A stretch of 32,216 bases of DNA from Hyphomicrobium sp. 12-62-95 (GCA_002279935.1 NCCZ01000019.1:1-32216), one strand, 5' to 3'; numbered from the stretch's first letter, positions 16,447-24,448 are shown. Program-made: numbers and translations. Notes: generated from the letters alone by a model not told the origin.

Positions 16447-17835
16447 ATGCAGCCCAAAAGCCCGACGTTACTCATCGCAACGTCTGCCTCGCGTGCCCTC
16501 GTCCCGTATGTGCCGCCTCCAGGCGCGCAGCAGACCCGGCAACGCCGCTCCTTTTGGTTTCGGGTCGATCAAGCCGTCAACACACTCTTCGTCGGCGCCA
16601 TTATCGCGTTGATGGCCGCCCACTCGATGTTCGGCACTAATTATCCGGCTCCGCTCCCGGCTGTGGAAAGTGTGGTGCCGCCAGCATCGTCAAAATTCGT
16701 CACCGCCGGCGCCACAACCGGCGATCTGTCGATCAGCGTGGCAGCCTCGGGCACCGTCGAACCGGTGCGCCTCGTTGATGTGTCGACGGAACTGTCGGGT
16801 ACGATCAGCAAGGTTCTTGTCGAGAACAACGACACGGTGAAGGCAGGACAAGTCCTCGCCGAACTCGATCCCGCCACTTTGGCAATCGAGCTCGACCGGG
16901 CGCAAGCTCAGGTCGCTGCAGCCCAAGCGCGCGTCAAACAGGCCGAGGCAGCGACCGTTGCCGCCGCGAAGGATCTGACGCGTAAGAAGACATTGGCTGC
17001 GCGCGACCTCACACCCGCCCGCGATCTCGACAACGCGGCCGCAAATTCGCAACAGGCCAAAGCCAGCGTCGATGCCCTCAAGGCTGAAGTACGAGCTGCG
17101 GAGGCCAATCTCGCCATCGCGAAGGCCAATTTGGAAAAGGGCCGCATCCTCTCGCCCATCGACGGCATCGTCCTGCGCCGCAATGTCGAACCCGGCCAGA
17201 CGGTCGCCGCATCATTGCAGTCACCGGTACTATTCCGCTTGGCGCAAGATCTCGACCGCATGCAAATTCGCGTCGACGTCGACGAGGCTGATGCCTTGAA
17301 TGTCCGCAAAGGCCAGGCTGCTACCTTTACGGTTCAGGCCCTGCGCGACCGGCAACTCGAAGCGCGTGTGGACAAGCTGTACGTGGGGCCCGAGGTCGTT
17401 CAAGGCGTCGTGACCTACAAGGCCATCCTCACCTTCGACAACTCAAAACTTGGTCTGCGGCCAGGCATGACGGCTACCGCCGATATCCTGGTCGACGACG
17501 TAAAGGGCGGACTTCTCGTTCCGAACGCGGCGCTCCGTTTCCAACCTCCCGAAGATGTCGTCGAGAACCAGCTGCTCTCGGCCGGCTCGCAACTCTTGGG
17601 CGTGCCTGTTGGACCGGCGAACGCGAACAGCGAAAGCGCACCACCCGCACAGCGCGGCCCGCAAGCGGCGGGGCTCAATCTGCGCCGGGTGTGGATCGAC
17701 GACGGAGGAAAGGCAAAGCCCATTGATGTTGAAACTGGCGCGACAGACGGCCGGATGACGGAAATTGTCAGGGGACCATTAAAGCCCGGTCAGCATGTCA
17801 TCGTCGATCTCCTGACAGATGCGGGAACGCCATGA
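16447..17835 (+). CDS. Periplasmic adaptor of a MacA-type ABC exporter
   Basis: A 462-aa membrane-fusion protein of the HlyD/MacA family: short cytoplasmic N-terminus, one TM anchor (about 45-63, VNTLFVGAIIALMAAH), lipoyl-like half motif (SGTISKVLVENNDTVKAGQVLAEL, about 118-141, in two parts), a long alpha hairpin rich in Ala/Lys (about 150-225), second lipoyl half (SPIDGIVLRRNVEPGQTV), then beta-barrel and membrane-proximal domains. It should bridge the ABC transporter to a TolC-like channel, which is not encoded here. It overlaps the ATPase gene by 4 bp, so the three exporter genes form one operon. MacA normally is about 370 aa; the extra length lies in the N-terminus and a Pro/Ala loop near 385-405. 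Confidence 0.9.
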   Translation: MQPKSPTLLIATSASRALVPYVPPPGAQQTRQRRSFWFRVDQAVNTLFVGAIIALMAAHSMFGTNYPAPLPAVESVVPPASSKFVTAGATTGDLSISVAASGTVEPVRLVDVSTELSGTISKVLVENNDTVKAGQVLAELDPATLAIELDRAQAQVAAAQARVKQAEAATVAAAKDLTRKKTLAARDLTPARDLDNAAANSQQAKASVDALKAEVRAAEANLAIAKANLEKGRILSPIDGIVLRRNVEPGQTVAASLQSPVLFRLAQDLDRMQIRVDVDEADALNVRKGQAATFTVQALRDRQLEARVDKLYVGPEVVQGVVTYKAILTFDNSKLGLRPGMTATADILVDDVKGGLLVPNAALRFQPPEDVVENQLLSAGSQLLGVPVGPANANSESAPPAQRGPQAAGLNLRRVWIDDGGKAKPIDVETGATDGRMTEIVRGPLKPGQHVIVDLLTDAGTP

Positions 17836-18563
17836 ACATGGACGATCGCGCAGACCGCCCGGTTCTCCTTGAACTCAGTGGCGCCACTAGGGCCTATGGA
17901 CGCGGATCAGGCACCGTCGTCGCGCTTCGCGATGTCGACCTGACCATTCACGAGGGCGAATTCGTCACGATCGCCGGGCCCAGCGGTTCGGGCAAATCCA
18001 CCTGCCTTAACATCCTTGGCTGTCTCGACATGCCCACCCTGGGAACCTTTCGTCTCGCGGGGCAGAAGATGGCTGAACTGCCACCCGAACGGCGGGCTAC
18101 AATGCGCCGCGACTATATCGCCTTCGTTCTGCAGTCGCCAAATCTCATCGGCCGCATGACGGCGCTGCAAAACGTTGAGCTTCCGCTGATCTATCGCGGT
18201 TTTGCGCGGGATGAGCGGCGTCTGCGCGCCAAGCAGGCCCTCGAGTCGGTTGGTTTGGGATCGCGAACCACACACCGCCCAGACGAACTCTCCGGCGGCC
18301 AGCAGCAGCGTGTAGCCATTGCCCGCGCAATCGTTTCCCAGCCGCGTATTCTGATTGCCGATGAGCCGACCGGCGCGCTCGATACCGTTACCAGCGCCGG
18401 CATCCTCGATCTGCTCTTTGAGCTCAATCGGATTATGCGTCTGACCGTCGTACTTGTAACGCACGATCAAAGCATTTCCGAGCGGTCGCCACGCCTATGC
18501 ATTTTCCGAGACGGCCGCCTCGTCTCCGACGAAACGCGAAAGCGCCGTGCCCATGCTTGTTGA
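17832..18563 (+). CDS. ABC exporter ATPase, MacB/LolD type
   Basis: A 243-aa nucleotide-binding protein: Walker A GPSGSGKST (49-57), signature LSGGQ (153-157), Walker B ILIADE (173-178), His switch in VLVTHD. MacB and LolD-type ATPases energise mechanotransmission transporters that push periplasmic substrates outward rather than moving them across the inner membrane. Its ATG overlaps the adaptor stop by 4 bp and its end overlaps the permease start by 11 bp, so stoichiometric production is likely. Here the ATPase and permease are separate genes, unlike fused MacB, an arrangement like YknY/YknZ. Confidence 0.93.
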   Translation: MNMDDRADRPVLLELSGATRAYGRGSGTVVALRDVDLTIHEGEFVTIAGPSGSGKSTCLNILGCLDMPTLGTFRLAGQKMAELPPERRATMRRDYIAFVLQSPNLIGRMTALQNVELPLIYRGFARDERRLRAKQALESVGLGSRTTHRPDELSGGQQQRVAIARAIVSQPRILIADEPTGALDTVTSAGILDLLFELNRIMRLTVVLVTHDQSISERSPRLCIFRDGRLVSDETRKRRAHAC

Positions 18564-19764
18564 ATCGATCCGCCTCGCCATTGAAGCGCTCAGCCGGAAC
18601 GCTCTGCGCTCTGCGCTCACGACCCTCGGTGTCCTGATCGGCGCGGGAGCTGTCATCGCTATGATCACGATAGGTCAAGGCGCATCAGTGAACGTCCGCA
18701 AGGAGATCGCGCGTCTCGGCGCAGAGGTTCTCACATTGAGCGTTGGTCAGCAGAAGCGCGGTGGCCAGGGCGCGGCCATCGCCGCTGCTCCATTCGACTA
18801 CAGCGACATCGAAGCTATCCGCGCTGAAGTCCGTGGCCTCAGACACGTCGCGCCGTTCGCCTTCCGAGACGGGCGCGTCGCAGCACGCAACGTCAACTGG
18901 TCCGTGCGGATCATCGGCACAGAATCGTCCTACTTCCAGGCCCGCGACTGGGCCCTTGCCGGCGGCCGCCTCTTCACCGACGACGAGATGTATAATGGCA
19001 AGGCAGTCTGCATTATCGGCGAAACCGTGCGCTATCGGCTCTACGGCAACGCGGATGGCGTCGGTGAATACATGCGTGTCGGCACGGTTGCCTGCACCGT
19101 CGCTGGCGTTCTCAAGTCCCGCGGTCAGGCCGGGGCCGGAAATGACGACGACAACATTGTCGCGATCCCCTTCGACACCTTCCAACGCCGCATCCAAGGC
19201 GCCACTGACATACAGAGTATCGTGATGTCCGCGTTTCCAACTGCAAACATGGAACGCGTAAAAATGAACTTGGCAGGCCTGATGCGCGAGCGGCGGGGCG
19301 TTGCCTTAGGTGAAACGGATGATTTCTCACTGCTCGATATGCGCCAAGTCGCCCAGTCGATGACATCAGCCACTCATACCATGACGCTTTTCCTCGGCGC
19401 GATCGCCGCCGTTAGTCTCGTCGTCGGCGGCATCGGCATCATGAACATCATGCTGGTGTCTGTCACGGAACGGACGCGCGAGATCGGCGTGCGCCTCACG
19501 ATTGGGGCTCTACCATCGCAAATTCGCATGCAATTCCTTTGCGAAGCAGTCCTCCTCACGCTCGCAGGCGGACTGCTCGGCATTATCGCTGGGCTTACGA
19601 CAGCAGCCATCGCGGCACCACACCTCTCGATTCCGTTCGTCTTTGAACCTGGCGTCGTCATCGTCACCGTTGCGATTTCGACCATTCTCGGCGTTGGATT
19701 TGGTTTCGCCCCAGCTGCCAAGGCATCAGCTCTCGATCCGATCGATTGCCTGCGGCATGTTTGA
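18553..19764 (+). CDS. ABC exporter permease, MacB/FtsX type
   Basis: About 403 aa. The ATG at 18553 is chosen; an in-frame GTG at 18547 is also possible. It has the MacB layout: TM1 (about 20-42, with LRSALTTLGVLIGAGAVIAM), a large periplasmic domain (about 50-270), then three C-terminal TM helices (about 280-305, 330-355, 365-390), with the conserved VGGIGIMNIMLVSVTERTRE motif before TM3. Together with the ATPase and adaptor it should form a tripartite exporter that takes substrate from the periplasm. The next gene, 103 bp downstream, encodes a Sec-exported small repeat protein with its own promoter of the same type, which makes it the obvious candidate substrate. Confidence 0.92.
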   Translation: MLVESIRLAIEALSRNALRSALTTLGVLIGAGAVIAMITIGQGASVNVRKEIARLGAEVLTLSVGQQKRGGQGAAIAAAPFDYSDIEAIRAEVRGLRHVAPFAFRDGRVAARNVNWSVRIIGTESSYFQARDWALAGGRLFTDDEMYNGKAVCIIGETVRYRLYGNADGVGEYMRVGTVACTVAGVLKSRGQAGAGNDDDNIVAIPFDTFQRRIQGATDIQSIVMSAFPTANMERVKMNLAGLMRERRGVALGETDDFSLLDMRQVAQSMTSATHTMTLFLGAIAAVSLVVGGIGIMNIMLVSVTERTREIGVRLTIGALPSQIRMQFLCEAVLLTLAGGLLGIIAGLTTAAIAAPHLSIPFVFEPGVVIVTVAISTILGVGFGFAPAAKASALDPIDCLRHV

Positions 19765-19783
19765 AAAAAATCGACTGGCGTGG

Positions 19784-19810
19784 GGAATGGATTTCTGAGC
19801 ACGGCGTTTC
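19784..19810 (+). promoter_or_regulatory. Predicted ECF promoter of the Asn/Ser-repeat peptide gene
   Basis: GGAAT (19784-19788), 16-nt spacer, CGTTTC (19805-19810), identical in both boxes to the sigma operon promoter. It lies 57 bp before the ATG at 19867, giving the peptide separate, probably strong expression. Confidence 0.7.
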
Positions 19811-19866
19811 CCTCGCCGCGGTCGGTATCAATCCGGGCGCGAGTTAGAAACCTCATGGAGAAGACC

Positions 19867-20274
19867 ATGAAACATAAGATCAAGATGACCACGGTTGCAG
19901 CGGCGTTGACGATTGCCGGCGCAGCCGGAGCACAAGCAGCTGAGCAGCGGACGCCCGAGCACTTCAAAGGCGATCTGATGAGCACGACGCCTGCCGCCCT
20001 GCCGGCGGATGTCCTCCGCGATGCAGCCGGCGTCAAGCCCGTTGCAGCCGAAGGCTGGACCGAAGCACGCCGTCGCCCGGCTTTGCGTAAGCGCGCATTG
20101 TCGAACACGAGTAGCAACTCGTCATCGAACAGCTCCTCGAACTCCAGCTCGAACTCGTCTTCGAACAGCTCCTCGAACTCCAGCTCGAACTCGTCTTCGA
20201 ACAGCTCTTCGAACTCCAGCTCGAACTCGTCTTCGAACAGCTCTTCGAACTCCAGCTCGAACTCGAGCAACTAG
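19867..20274 (+). CDS. Sec-exported small protein with Asn-Ser-Ser-Ser repeat tail
   Basis: A 135-aa protein; the ATG at 19867 is preferred because the signal peptide follows directly and GGAGAA precedes it (in-frame starts at 19855 and 19780 also exist, but the latter would precede the promoter -35 box). Parts: signal peptide (1-24, cleavage near AQA|AEQ), spacer (25-67), very basic linker (RRRPALRKRAL, about 68-78), then about 13 tandem Asn-Ser-Ser-Ser units to the C-terminus (79-135), with no other residue type after one Thr. No Cys, no known domain. The layout (leader, basic cleavable-looking linker, monotone repeat) resembles a precursor for a secreted or modified repeat peptide. I infer that the nearby S8 proteases cut it and the MacAB-like exporter releases it. 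Not recognised as a known family. Confidence 0.75.
   Translation: MKHKIKMTTVAAALTIAGAAGAQAAEQRTPEHFKGDLMSTTPAALPADVLRDAAGVKPVAAEGWTEARRRPALRKRALSNTSSNSSSNSSSNSSSNSSSNSSSNSSSNSSSNSSSNSSSNSSSNSSSNSSSNSSN
20116..20274 (+). repeat. 36-bp tandem repeat coding (Asn-Ser-Ser-Ser)n
   Basis: Four consecutive 36-bp units (20116-20259), each coding three Asn-Ser-Ser-Ser blocks, plus a partial unit to the stop. Units differ by one or two silent changes (for example TCA/TCT and TCC/TCT), and the three tetrapeptides within a unit use different Ser codons, so the 4-residue period is kept at protein level while the DNA period is 12 codons. Confidence 0.95.
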
Positions 20275-20294
20275 TTCGCCTGAGCCGGCGGAGA

Positions 20295-20323
20295 GCCGCG
20301 GAGACGATGAGCGTCTCCGCGGC
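20295..20323 (+). terminator. Strong hairpin between repeat-peptide gene and downstream gene
   Basis: GCCGCGGAGACG-ATGAG-CGTCTCCGCGGC is a perfect 12-bp stem with a 5-nt loop, 20 bp after the peptide stop. There is no T-tract. It could be a partial terminator or 3' stabiliser that makes peptide mRNA more abundant than the gene at 20365. Confidence 0.65.
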
Positions 20324-20364
20324 AATCCTGCCGGACGCTGGCATGAGGTGATTGGAGCCTGGAG

Positions 20365-20889
20365 ATGCACCAAATCGAACTGTCGCCGCTAAATGATGTG
20401 AGGGGCACCCAAGAGCAAACGCCGCAGGACGCACCCGTCCGACGGCTACATCCGCAGTTGGCGCTGTGGCTGGTTCGCGGCTTCCTCGGCACCACACTTG
20501 CCAGCATCGCTGTTGCACTCCTGCCTGGAAACAGTGTGCAGCCATCGGTGTCGCAGACCGCCACTTTCGCCGTGCCGGCGCTAGGCCAGATGTCGGCGGT
20601 TCTTGCCTCGGTTGATACGAGTGAGCGTTTGGAATCTCAGGCAGCCACGGTCCTCACCCCATTGCCGCACGACATGCGGCTGCAAAGTGCAGCTGAAGCC
20701 GCCCCACCAGGTCCGTCCGTTTCAGGCCGAACCGAATACTCCGCAGCCCGCGATAAAGCGGCAAAACCATCGCGGACACGGAACAGATATCGGGCCAATC
20801 GCTCTGCGCATCGCCCGCTGACTGCGTTGGCGCGGGGCGCTAAACGCACCTTCCGCACAGTTGGAAGAACGATAGCACGCTTGCTGTAA
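20365..20889 (+). CDS. Single-pass membrane protein with basic C-terminus, unknown
   Basis: A 174-aa protein with GGAG upstream of its ATG. The N-terminus (about 1-33) is hydrophilic, one TM helix lies at about 34-55 (LALWLVRGFLGTTLASIAVALL), and the rest should be periplasmic. It ends in an Arg-rich tail (about 138-174: SRTRNRYRANRS, then RGAKRTFRTVGRTIARLL, amphipathic). No known domain is recognised. It follows the repeat-peptide gene in the same direction, separated by a hairpin, and has no separate GGAAT promoter, so it may be read from the peptide promoter. An immunity, anchoring or chaperone role for the peptide is only a guess from position. Confidence 0.6.
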   Translation: MHQIELSPLNDVRGTQEQTPQDAPVRRLHPQLALWLVRGFLGTTLASIAVALLPGNSVQPSVSQTATFAVPALGQMSAVLASVDTSERLESQAATVLTPLPHDMRLQSAAEAAPPGPSVSGRTEYSAARDKAAKPSRTRNRYRANRSAHRPLTALARGAKRTFRTVGRTIARLL

Positions 20890-21102
20890 TGATAACCTCT
20901 CCTGAGTTTGAATTGGATGCAGCCGGTTGTAGCCACGTACTGGCTTGTACAGTGACAGATTGGGCCCAGCTGCTGAATGGCGAAGTGACGCCATGCACTC
21001 CATCGGCCGAATTTCGAATTGTATTTTTTTTAGGAGTTTTTTGCCGGCTCAGTCCTTTGGCGGCGGCAATAGCCGGACCGCTGCATCGGCGAAGGGGCCA
21101 TC

Positions 21103-21261
21103 GTGTTGACGGCATTAGCAGCAATCCTCGCGATGATCATGCTTGCGCGAAACACTTTGTGGGGGCCGATGGCTGTACGCATGACTGCGGCCATCTTTTC
21201 GCGCCCATCCTTTCGAACCTGCATCCGATGGTGCCGTCTCGCCGCTGCGGAGCTCAGTTGA
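21103..21261 (+). CDS. Possible 52-aa hydrophobic small protein
   Basis: The 415-bp gap 20890-21304 has one small candidate: a GTG at 21103 with GAAGGGG five bases upstream, reading a hydrophobic start (LTALAAILAMIMLA), then a basic tail with two Cys and a stop at 21259. It is too short to judge by codon usage. A longer frame starting at 20889, overlapping the previous stop, is open but shows no protein-like pattern. Otherwise the gap holds an A/T-rich stretch (about 21016-21042) and no other recognisable element. Confidence 0.25.
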   Translation: MLTALAAILAMIMLARNTLWGPMAVRMTAAIFSRPSFRTCIRWCRLAAAELS

Positions 21262-21304
21262 GATCAGCTTGAAAAATCAAGGTTTTTGGCCGCGTCGTTG
21301 CTGA

Positions 21305-22696
21305 TCAGAAGCGGATACGGCTTCCCGCCATGAAGAGGTCGATGTCATCCAGAGGCGCTTCGACTTGGGGCCCGGTCGACTCGACGCCCCGCACGGTTGC
21401 ATCGAGGTGTCGGTACGAAAGATAGACTTCCATCTGGGCTGCACGGACCTGCTGCACGATACCGATGCCCCAAAGATCCAAGGTGCTGTCGGTTACATAG
21501 TCGATATCACCGCCAACGGCCGACGTAACAGCGACGTTGAGCCCGGTAACGGCATCCTCTGAGCGTGCATATTCGCCGTAGATGCTTGTCGAACCAATTG
21601 GCAGCCATTTCTGGCGGATGCCGCCCGAGACCCAAAAGTAATCGAAATCTGGACGATTGGTGCAGCCGATGCCGTTGGCTACGATGTTCTGTGCATCGGG
21701 CGAGTCGAAACACGCGAAAGTCTGAACGCCACGGTCGTTACCGTCGAACTCACGATGAACAAATGCAGCCGAAGCAAAGAGTCCGGTCGGTTCATGACGG
21801 ATGCTGGCTGACCCTTTGATTTCGCGGATCTTCGTGTCGCGCCCGTTGGGCTCATTGTCGCCACCGCGTGGCCAACCGAGCGTGTTGTTCGTCTCGTTGC
21901 GATCTTCGTAGTAGCCGATCCCCATAGCGATCTTGAAATCGCGCGTGTCGCGGGCGTACCGAAGCGCGACATCCCAATAGTCGTCGCCACCCCATGAAGC
22001 GGACGCAGCGAAACCCATCATGATGGGGCTATCATAACGTACCATGTTGTCGGTGGGAGAATCGAGCCGCTCGAAGAACCGCCGCCACCGTAGCGAAATC
22101 GTACTACCTGAAGCGAGCGAGTTGAGGGTATCGGCGGCAGAATCCCGCGTAAAGAACGCGCCGCCGATCAACGGTGCATTAGCCGATGCCGCAACGTTTG
22201 TTCCGCCAAGATTGTAGGCGATCAGGTCATCTGTCGCAGGAGCTCCCAGACCAATGCTCAAAGCTCCGAGGGCTTTGCTTTCGACAAACCAAATCGACTG
22301 CCTGGTCCTGATTTCTTCCCCGTCGTCACCTGGAGAAAACTGATCTGCGCTCGCTGTGGCATCGAGCCTAGCTCCAAGTTCTAAGAAGAACCCGGCATTA
22401 AGGTCCTTGGATATTCTTGAGGAACCTGTGAACCTGACGCGATCGCCCGAATTCGAATTCATGAGCTGATAGACATCGCGCTCGCCGCCATCGTCCCAAG
22501 CCAAGATGGTTTGGTTGATTTGCCCAGAGATCTCCAACGAGACTTTTCGATTGCCCTTGCGCGCCGTCGTGGATTCGAGCTCGGTAATGCGCTCTTCGAG
22601 GTCCGCGCAACAGTCCCCGCCAAGGTCTGCAGCCAAGGCCTGATTTCCAAGCAGCGATACGCCCGTCAAGACAAGAAGAGCCGAGATCGTCCTCAT
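21305..22696 (-). CDS. Outer-membrane porin, rhizobial type
   Basis: A 463-aa protein starting at the ATG at 22696, which overlaps the stop of S8 protease 2 by 4 bp; upstream in-frame codons to 22729 lie inside that gene. It has a signal peptide (about 1-23, ALAADLGG), a short Cys-containing coiled segment (DCCADLEERITELEST), then alternating beta strands typical of a 16-stranded porin (VSLEISGQINQ, GFFLELGARLD, WDVALRYARD, LDLWGIGIVQQVR), ending in an outer-membrane C-terminal strand with terminal Phe (SRIRF). It fits the alphaproteobacterial porin family. It would allow diffusion of small solutes; translational coupling to a secreted protease suggests a shared envelope role. Confidence 0.85.
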   Translation of the reverse strand: MRTISALLVLTGVSLLGNQALAADLGGDCCADLEERITELESTTARKGNRKVSLEISGQINQTILAWDDGGERDVYQLMNSNSGDRVRFTGSSRISKDLNAGFFLELGARLDATASADQFSPGDDGEEIRTRQSIWFVESKALGALSIGLGAPATDDLIAYNLGGTNVAASANAPLIGGAFFTRDSAADTLNSLASGSTISLRWRRFFERLDSPTDNMVRYDSPIMMGFAASASWGGDDYWDVALRYARDTRDFKIAMGIGYYEDRNETNNTLGWPRGGDNEPNGRDTKIREIKGSASIRHEPTGLFASAAFVHREFDGNDRGVQTFACFDSPDAQNIVANGIGCTNRPDFDYFWVSGGIRQKWLPIGSTSIYGEYARSEDAVTGLNVAVTSAVGGDIDYVTDSTLDLWGIGIVQQVRAAQMEVYLSYRHLDATVRGVESTGPQVEAPLDDIDLFMAGSRIRF

Positions 22697-24240
22697 GGGC
22701 AGATCTCCGGCACTTGAACCAAGCCCCAACCAAAGACCGGGTCACGGCCTGGCTTACCGAGGTCTGTGGCTGAGCTTTGCAGTGCCGTCACGAGAGCATC
22801 TGATGAAGCCGCCGGCTGTTGTGCGCGGGAAGCAGCCAGAGCGGCTGTGATAAACGGCGCTGCAAAGGATGTTCCTGTCTCGAAGCGTGTTTCGACTTTC
22901 GCTGACACGACCTGGACATTTACGCCCGGTGCAGCGAAATCGACAAAGTTACCGCGGTTAGCTCCGCGATAGATGCGCAGGTCATCGCCCACGGCCGTTA
23001 CAGCCACGACACTCTCATAGCCAGCGGGGTAAACGACCGGGGCCGTCGGCCCACGATTACCAGCTGCGGCGACCAGCAAAGTCTGTTCGCTCGCAGACCG
23101 CGCTACGATCTCGGCAAGAAGCCGATTGTTCGGCCCCGTGAAACTTAGGTTGATGACCTTCAGGCCGCGCTTCAGAAGCGTATCGACAGCCGTGACGATA
23201 TCGAAGGTATCACCGATGTCTTCGCCGGCATCGGACTTATGGAAAGCCTGTACTGTTACGACTTCCGATCTTGGCAAAAGCCCAGGAACCGACGCATCCG
23301 ATCGACCGATTAACAGGGCTGCAATCGCTGTTCCATGATTCATGGAGGCCAATGGCCGACCTCCGGACACGCCATCCAAAACAGTGACTTTCTGCCCAGA
23401 CAGCGCAGGGGCATTTCTGTCGACTGTCGTATCGATCAACCCAATCGAGGCTTCGACCCGGCATTCGTTAGGGGGTTGTGGCCATCGGATGGTTCGCCGC
23501 TGTTGACAGAACAAATCCCGGCACTCGGCCTGTGCTGGCCTGTAGATATGATTGAAATCGATGATCGCACTTGGAGCCAGATCGCGCGCAAGGCGCAGGG
23601 CTTCCGCTGTGCTGATCGTTGAAGGAACCTCGAAGCGGAATAGATCGCCGACAGCCAATGGCCCGGGGGACCGCGCCAACAGTACGAAACCGCGAGCCTC
23701 CAGAGCCGTCAGCTGAGCAGGCGTCATGCGCAGCGCCACGATCTCTCGCGGCAAGGCATTGGCAGGTTCAGCCACAGCGGGGCGTGCTCGGGCAACTTCT
23801 GGCGACGGAGACGTTCGCTTCGTGACGGGCAAGCCTACCCGCCGCGGGGCCGCCGCGGGGCGATCATCGCAGGGCCTCAGCCATGACGGGCGAAGCGCTG
23901 CCTGTTCGAAGCAGTCGTCGTCACGGGGACCTGTGTTTTCGCCGTCATCGACGGAGTCTTGAAGGTCATCGGCAGCTGCTGGTGGTGTGCCGGGGTCGTT
24001 TGCACCTGGGTCATCATCACCATCACCGTCATTTCCGCCACCGTCGTCTCCATCATCACCTCCGCCGTCGTCATCCTGAGCAACGGCTGACGAAATGAAG
24101 GACAAATCGCCAGCAAAAAGCGAAATGGACGTCACAGCGGTTTGTACCAGCACGCAGGTCAGGATGATCCTAACCCACGAGGGGCAAGATGCAGACGCTG
24201 CCGAATAAGGCCGGTATTGATAGGCGGGAGGAGCGTCCAA
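22693..24240 (-). CDS. Secreted subtilisin-like (S8) protease 2
   Basis: About 515 aa from a TTG start at 24240. No ATG is available and the ribosome site is weak, so the true start may be a downstream GTG near 24153-24150. A signal anchor (about 22-55, ending SAVA|QDDD) is followed by a striking Asp/Gly repeat (about 56-85), a Pro-rich linker, a propeptide-like part (REIVALRMTPAQLTALEARGF) similar to protease 1, and the peptidase domain. The active-site set is complete: Asp270 (LIDTTVD), His302 (NHGTAI), Asn395 (AAGN), Ser458 (GTSFAAP). Extra Cys (240, 245, 260) suggest disulfides. It overlaps the porin by 4 bp. It is a paralogue of protease 1 and keeps the oxyanion Asn that protease 1 lacks. 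Confidence 0.88.
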   Translation of the reverse strand: MDAPPAYQYRPYSAASASCPSWVRIILTCVLVQTAVTSISLFAGDLSFISSAVAQDDDGGGDDGDDGGGNDGDGDDDPGANDPGTPPAAADDLQDSVDDGENTGPRDDDCFEQAALRPSWLRPCDDRPAAAPRRVGLPVTKRTSPSPEVARARPAVAEPANALPREIVALRMTPAQLTALEARGFVLLARSPGPLAVGDLFRFEVPSTISTAEALRLARDLAPSAIIDFNHIYRPAQAECRDLFCQQRRTIRWPQPPNECRVEASIGLIDTTVDRNAPALSGQKVTVLDGVSGGRPLASMNHGTAIAALLIGRSDASVPGLLPRSEVVTVQAFHKSDAGEDIGDTFDIVTAVDTLLKRGLKVINLSFTGPNNRLLAEIVARSASEQTLLVAAAGNRGPTAPVVYPAGYESVVAVTAVGDDLRIYRGANRGNFVDFAAPGVNVQVVSAKVETRFETGTSFAAPFITAALAASRAQQPAASSDALVTALQSSATDLGKPGRDPVFGWGLVQVPEICP

Positions 24241-24260
24241 GGATCTTGCTCACTGCAATT

Positions 24261-24291
24261 GGGAAAAAATCCCGATTTTTCCTGTCATTCC
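24261..24291 (-). promoter_or_regulatory. Weak candidate regulatory site before S8 protease 2
   Basis: On the minus strand GGAAT (24291-24287) is followed by 16 nt and then ATTTTT rather than CGTTT, so only the -35 box fits the ECF element. A GGGA-A5-TCCC inverted repeat (24261-24273) overlaps the -10 position and resembles the palindrome at 16320-16336. The 246-bp gap 24241-24486 otherwise shows only the hairpin at 24449. Confidence 0.25.
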
Positions 24292-24448
24292 AAGTTTCTT
24301 CCCGCAGATACGACAGTTGTTCAATTCCATGTCATATTCCAGTCGGCAGTCACCCAAAACTGATCGCGTGCGTTCTCCGACGCTCCCCGTGTGTCCTGAT
24401 GGTCACGGTCCTGAGGGATGCAGGCCGACTGATTGGTGTAACGGGGAA

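Noticed and set aside
19374..20270. Long minus-strand open frame with Glu/Phe/Leu repeats opposite the repeat-peptide gene
   Set aside because: It is the antisense of the NSSS repeat and of the permease 3' end; the plus-strand genes have signal peptide, promoter and family motifs.
20116..20274. CRISPR-like array
   Set aside because: The repeats are directly adjacent without spacers, in frame and coding for NSSS; no cas gene is present.
20889..21272. 127-codon plus-strand frame overlapping the previous stop
   Set aside because: No domain, signal or composition pattern beyond chance; kept only as part of the gap description.
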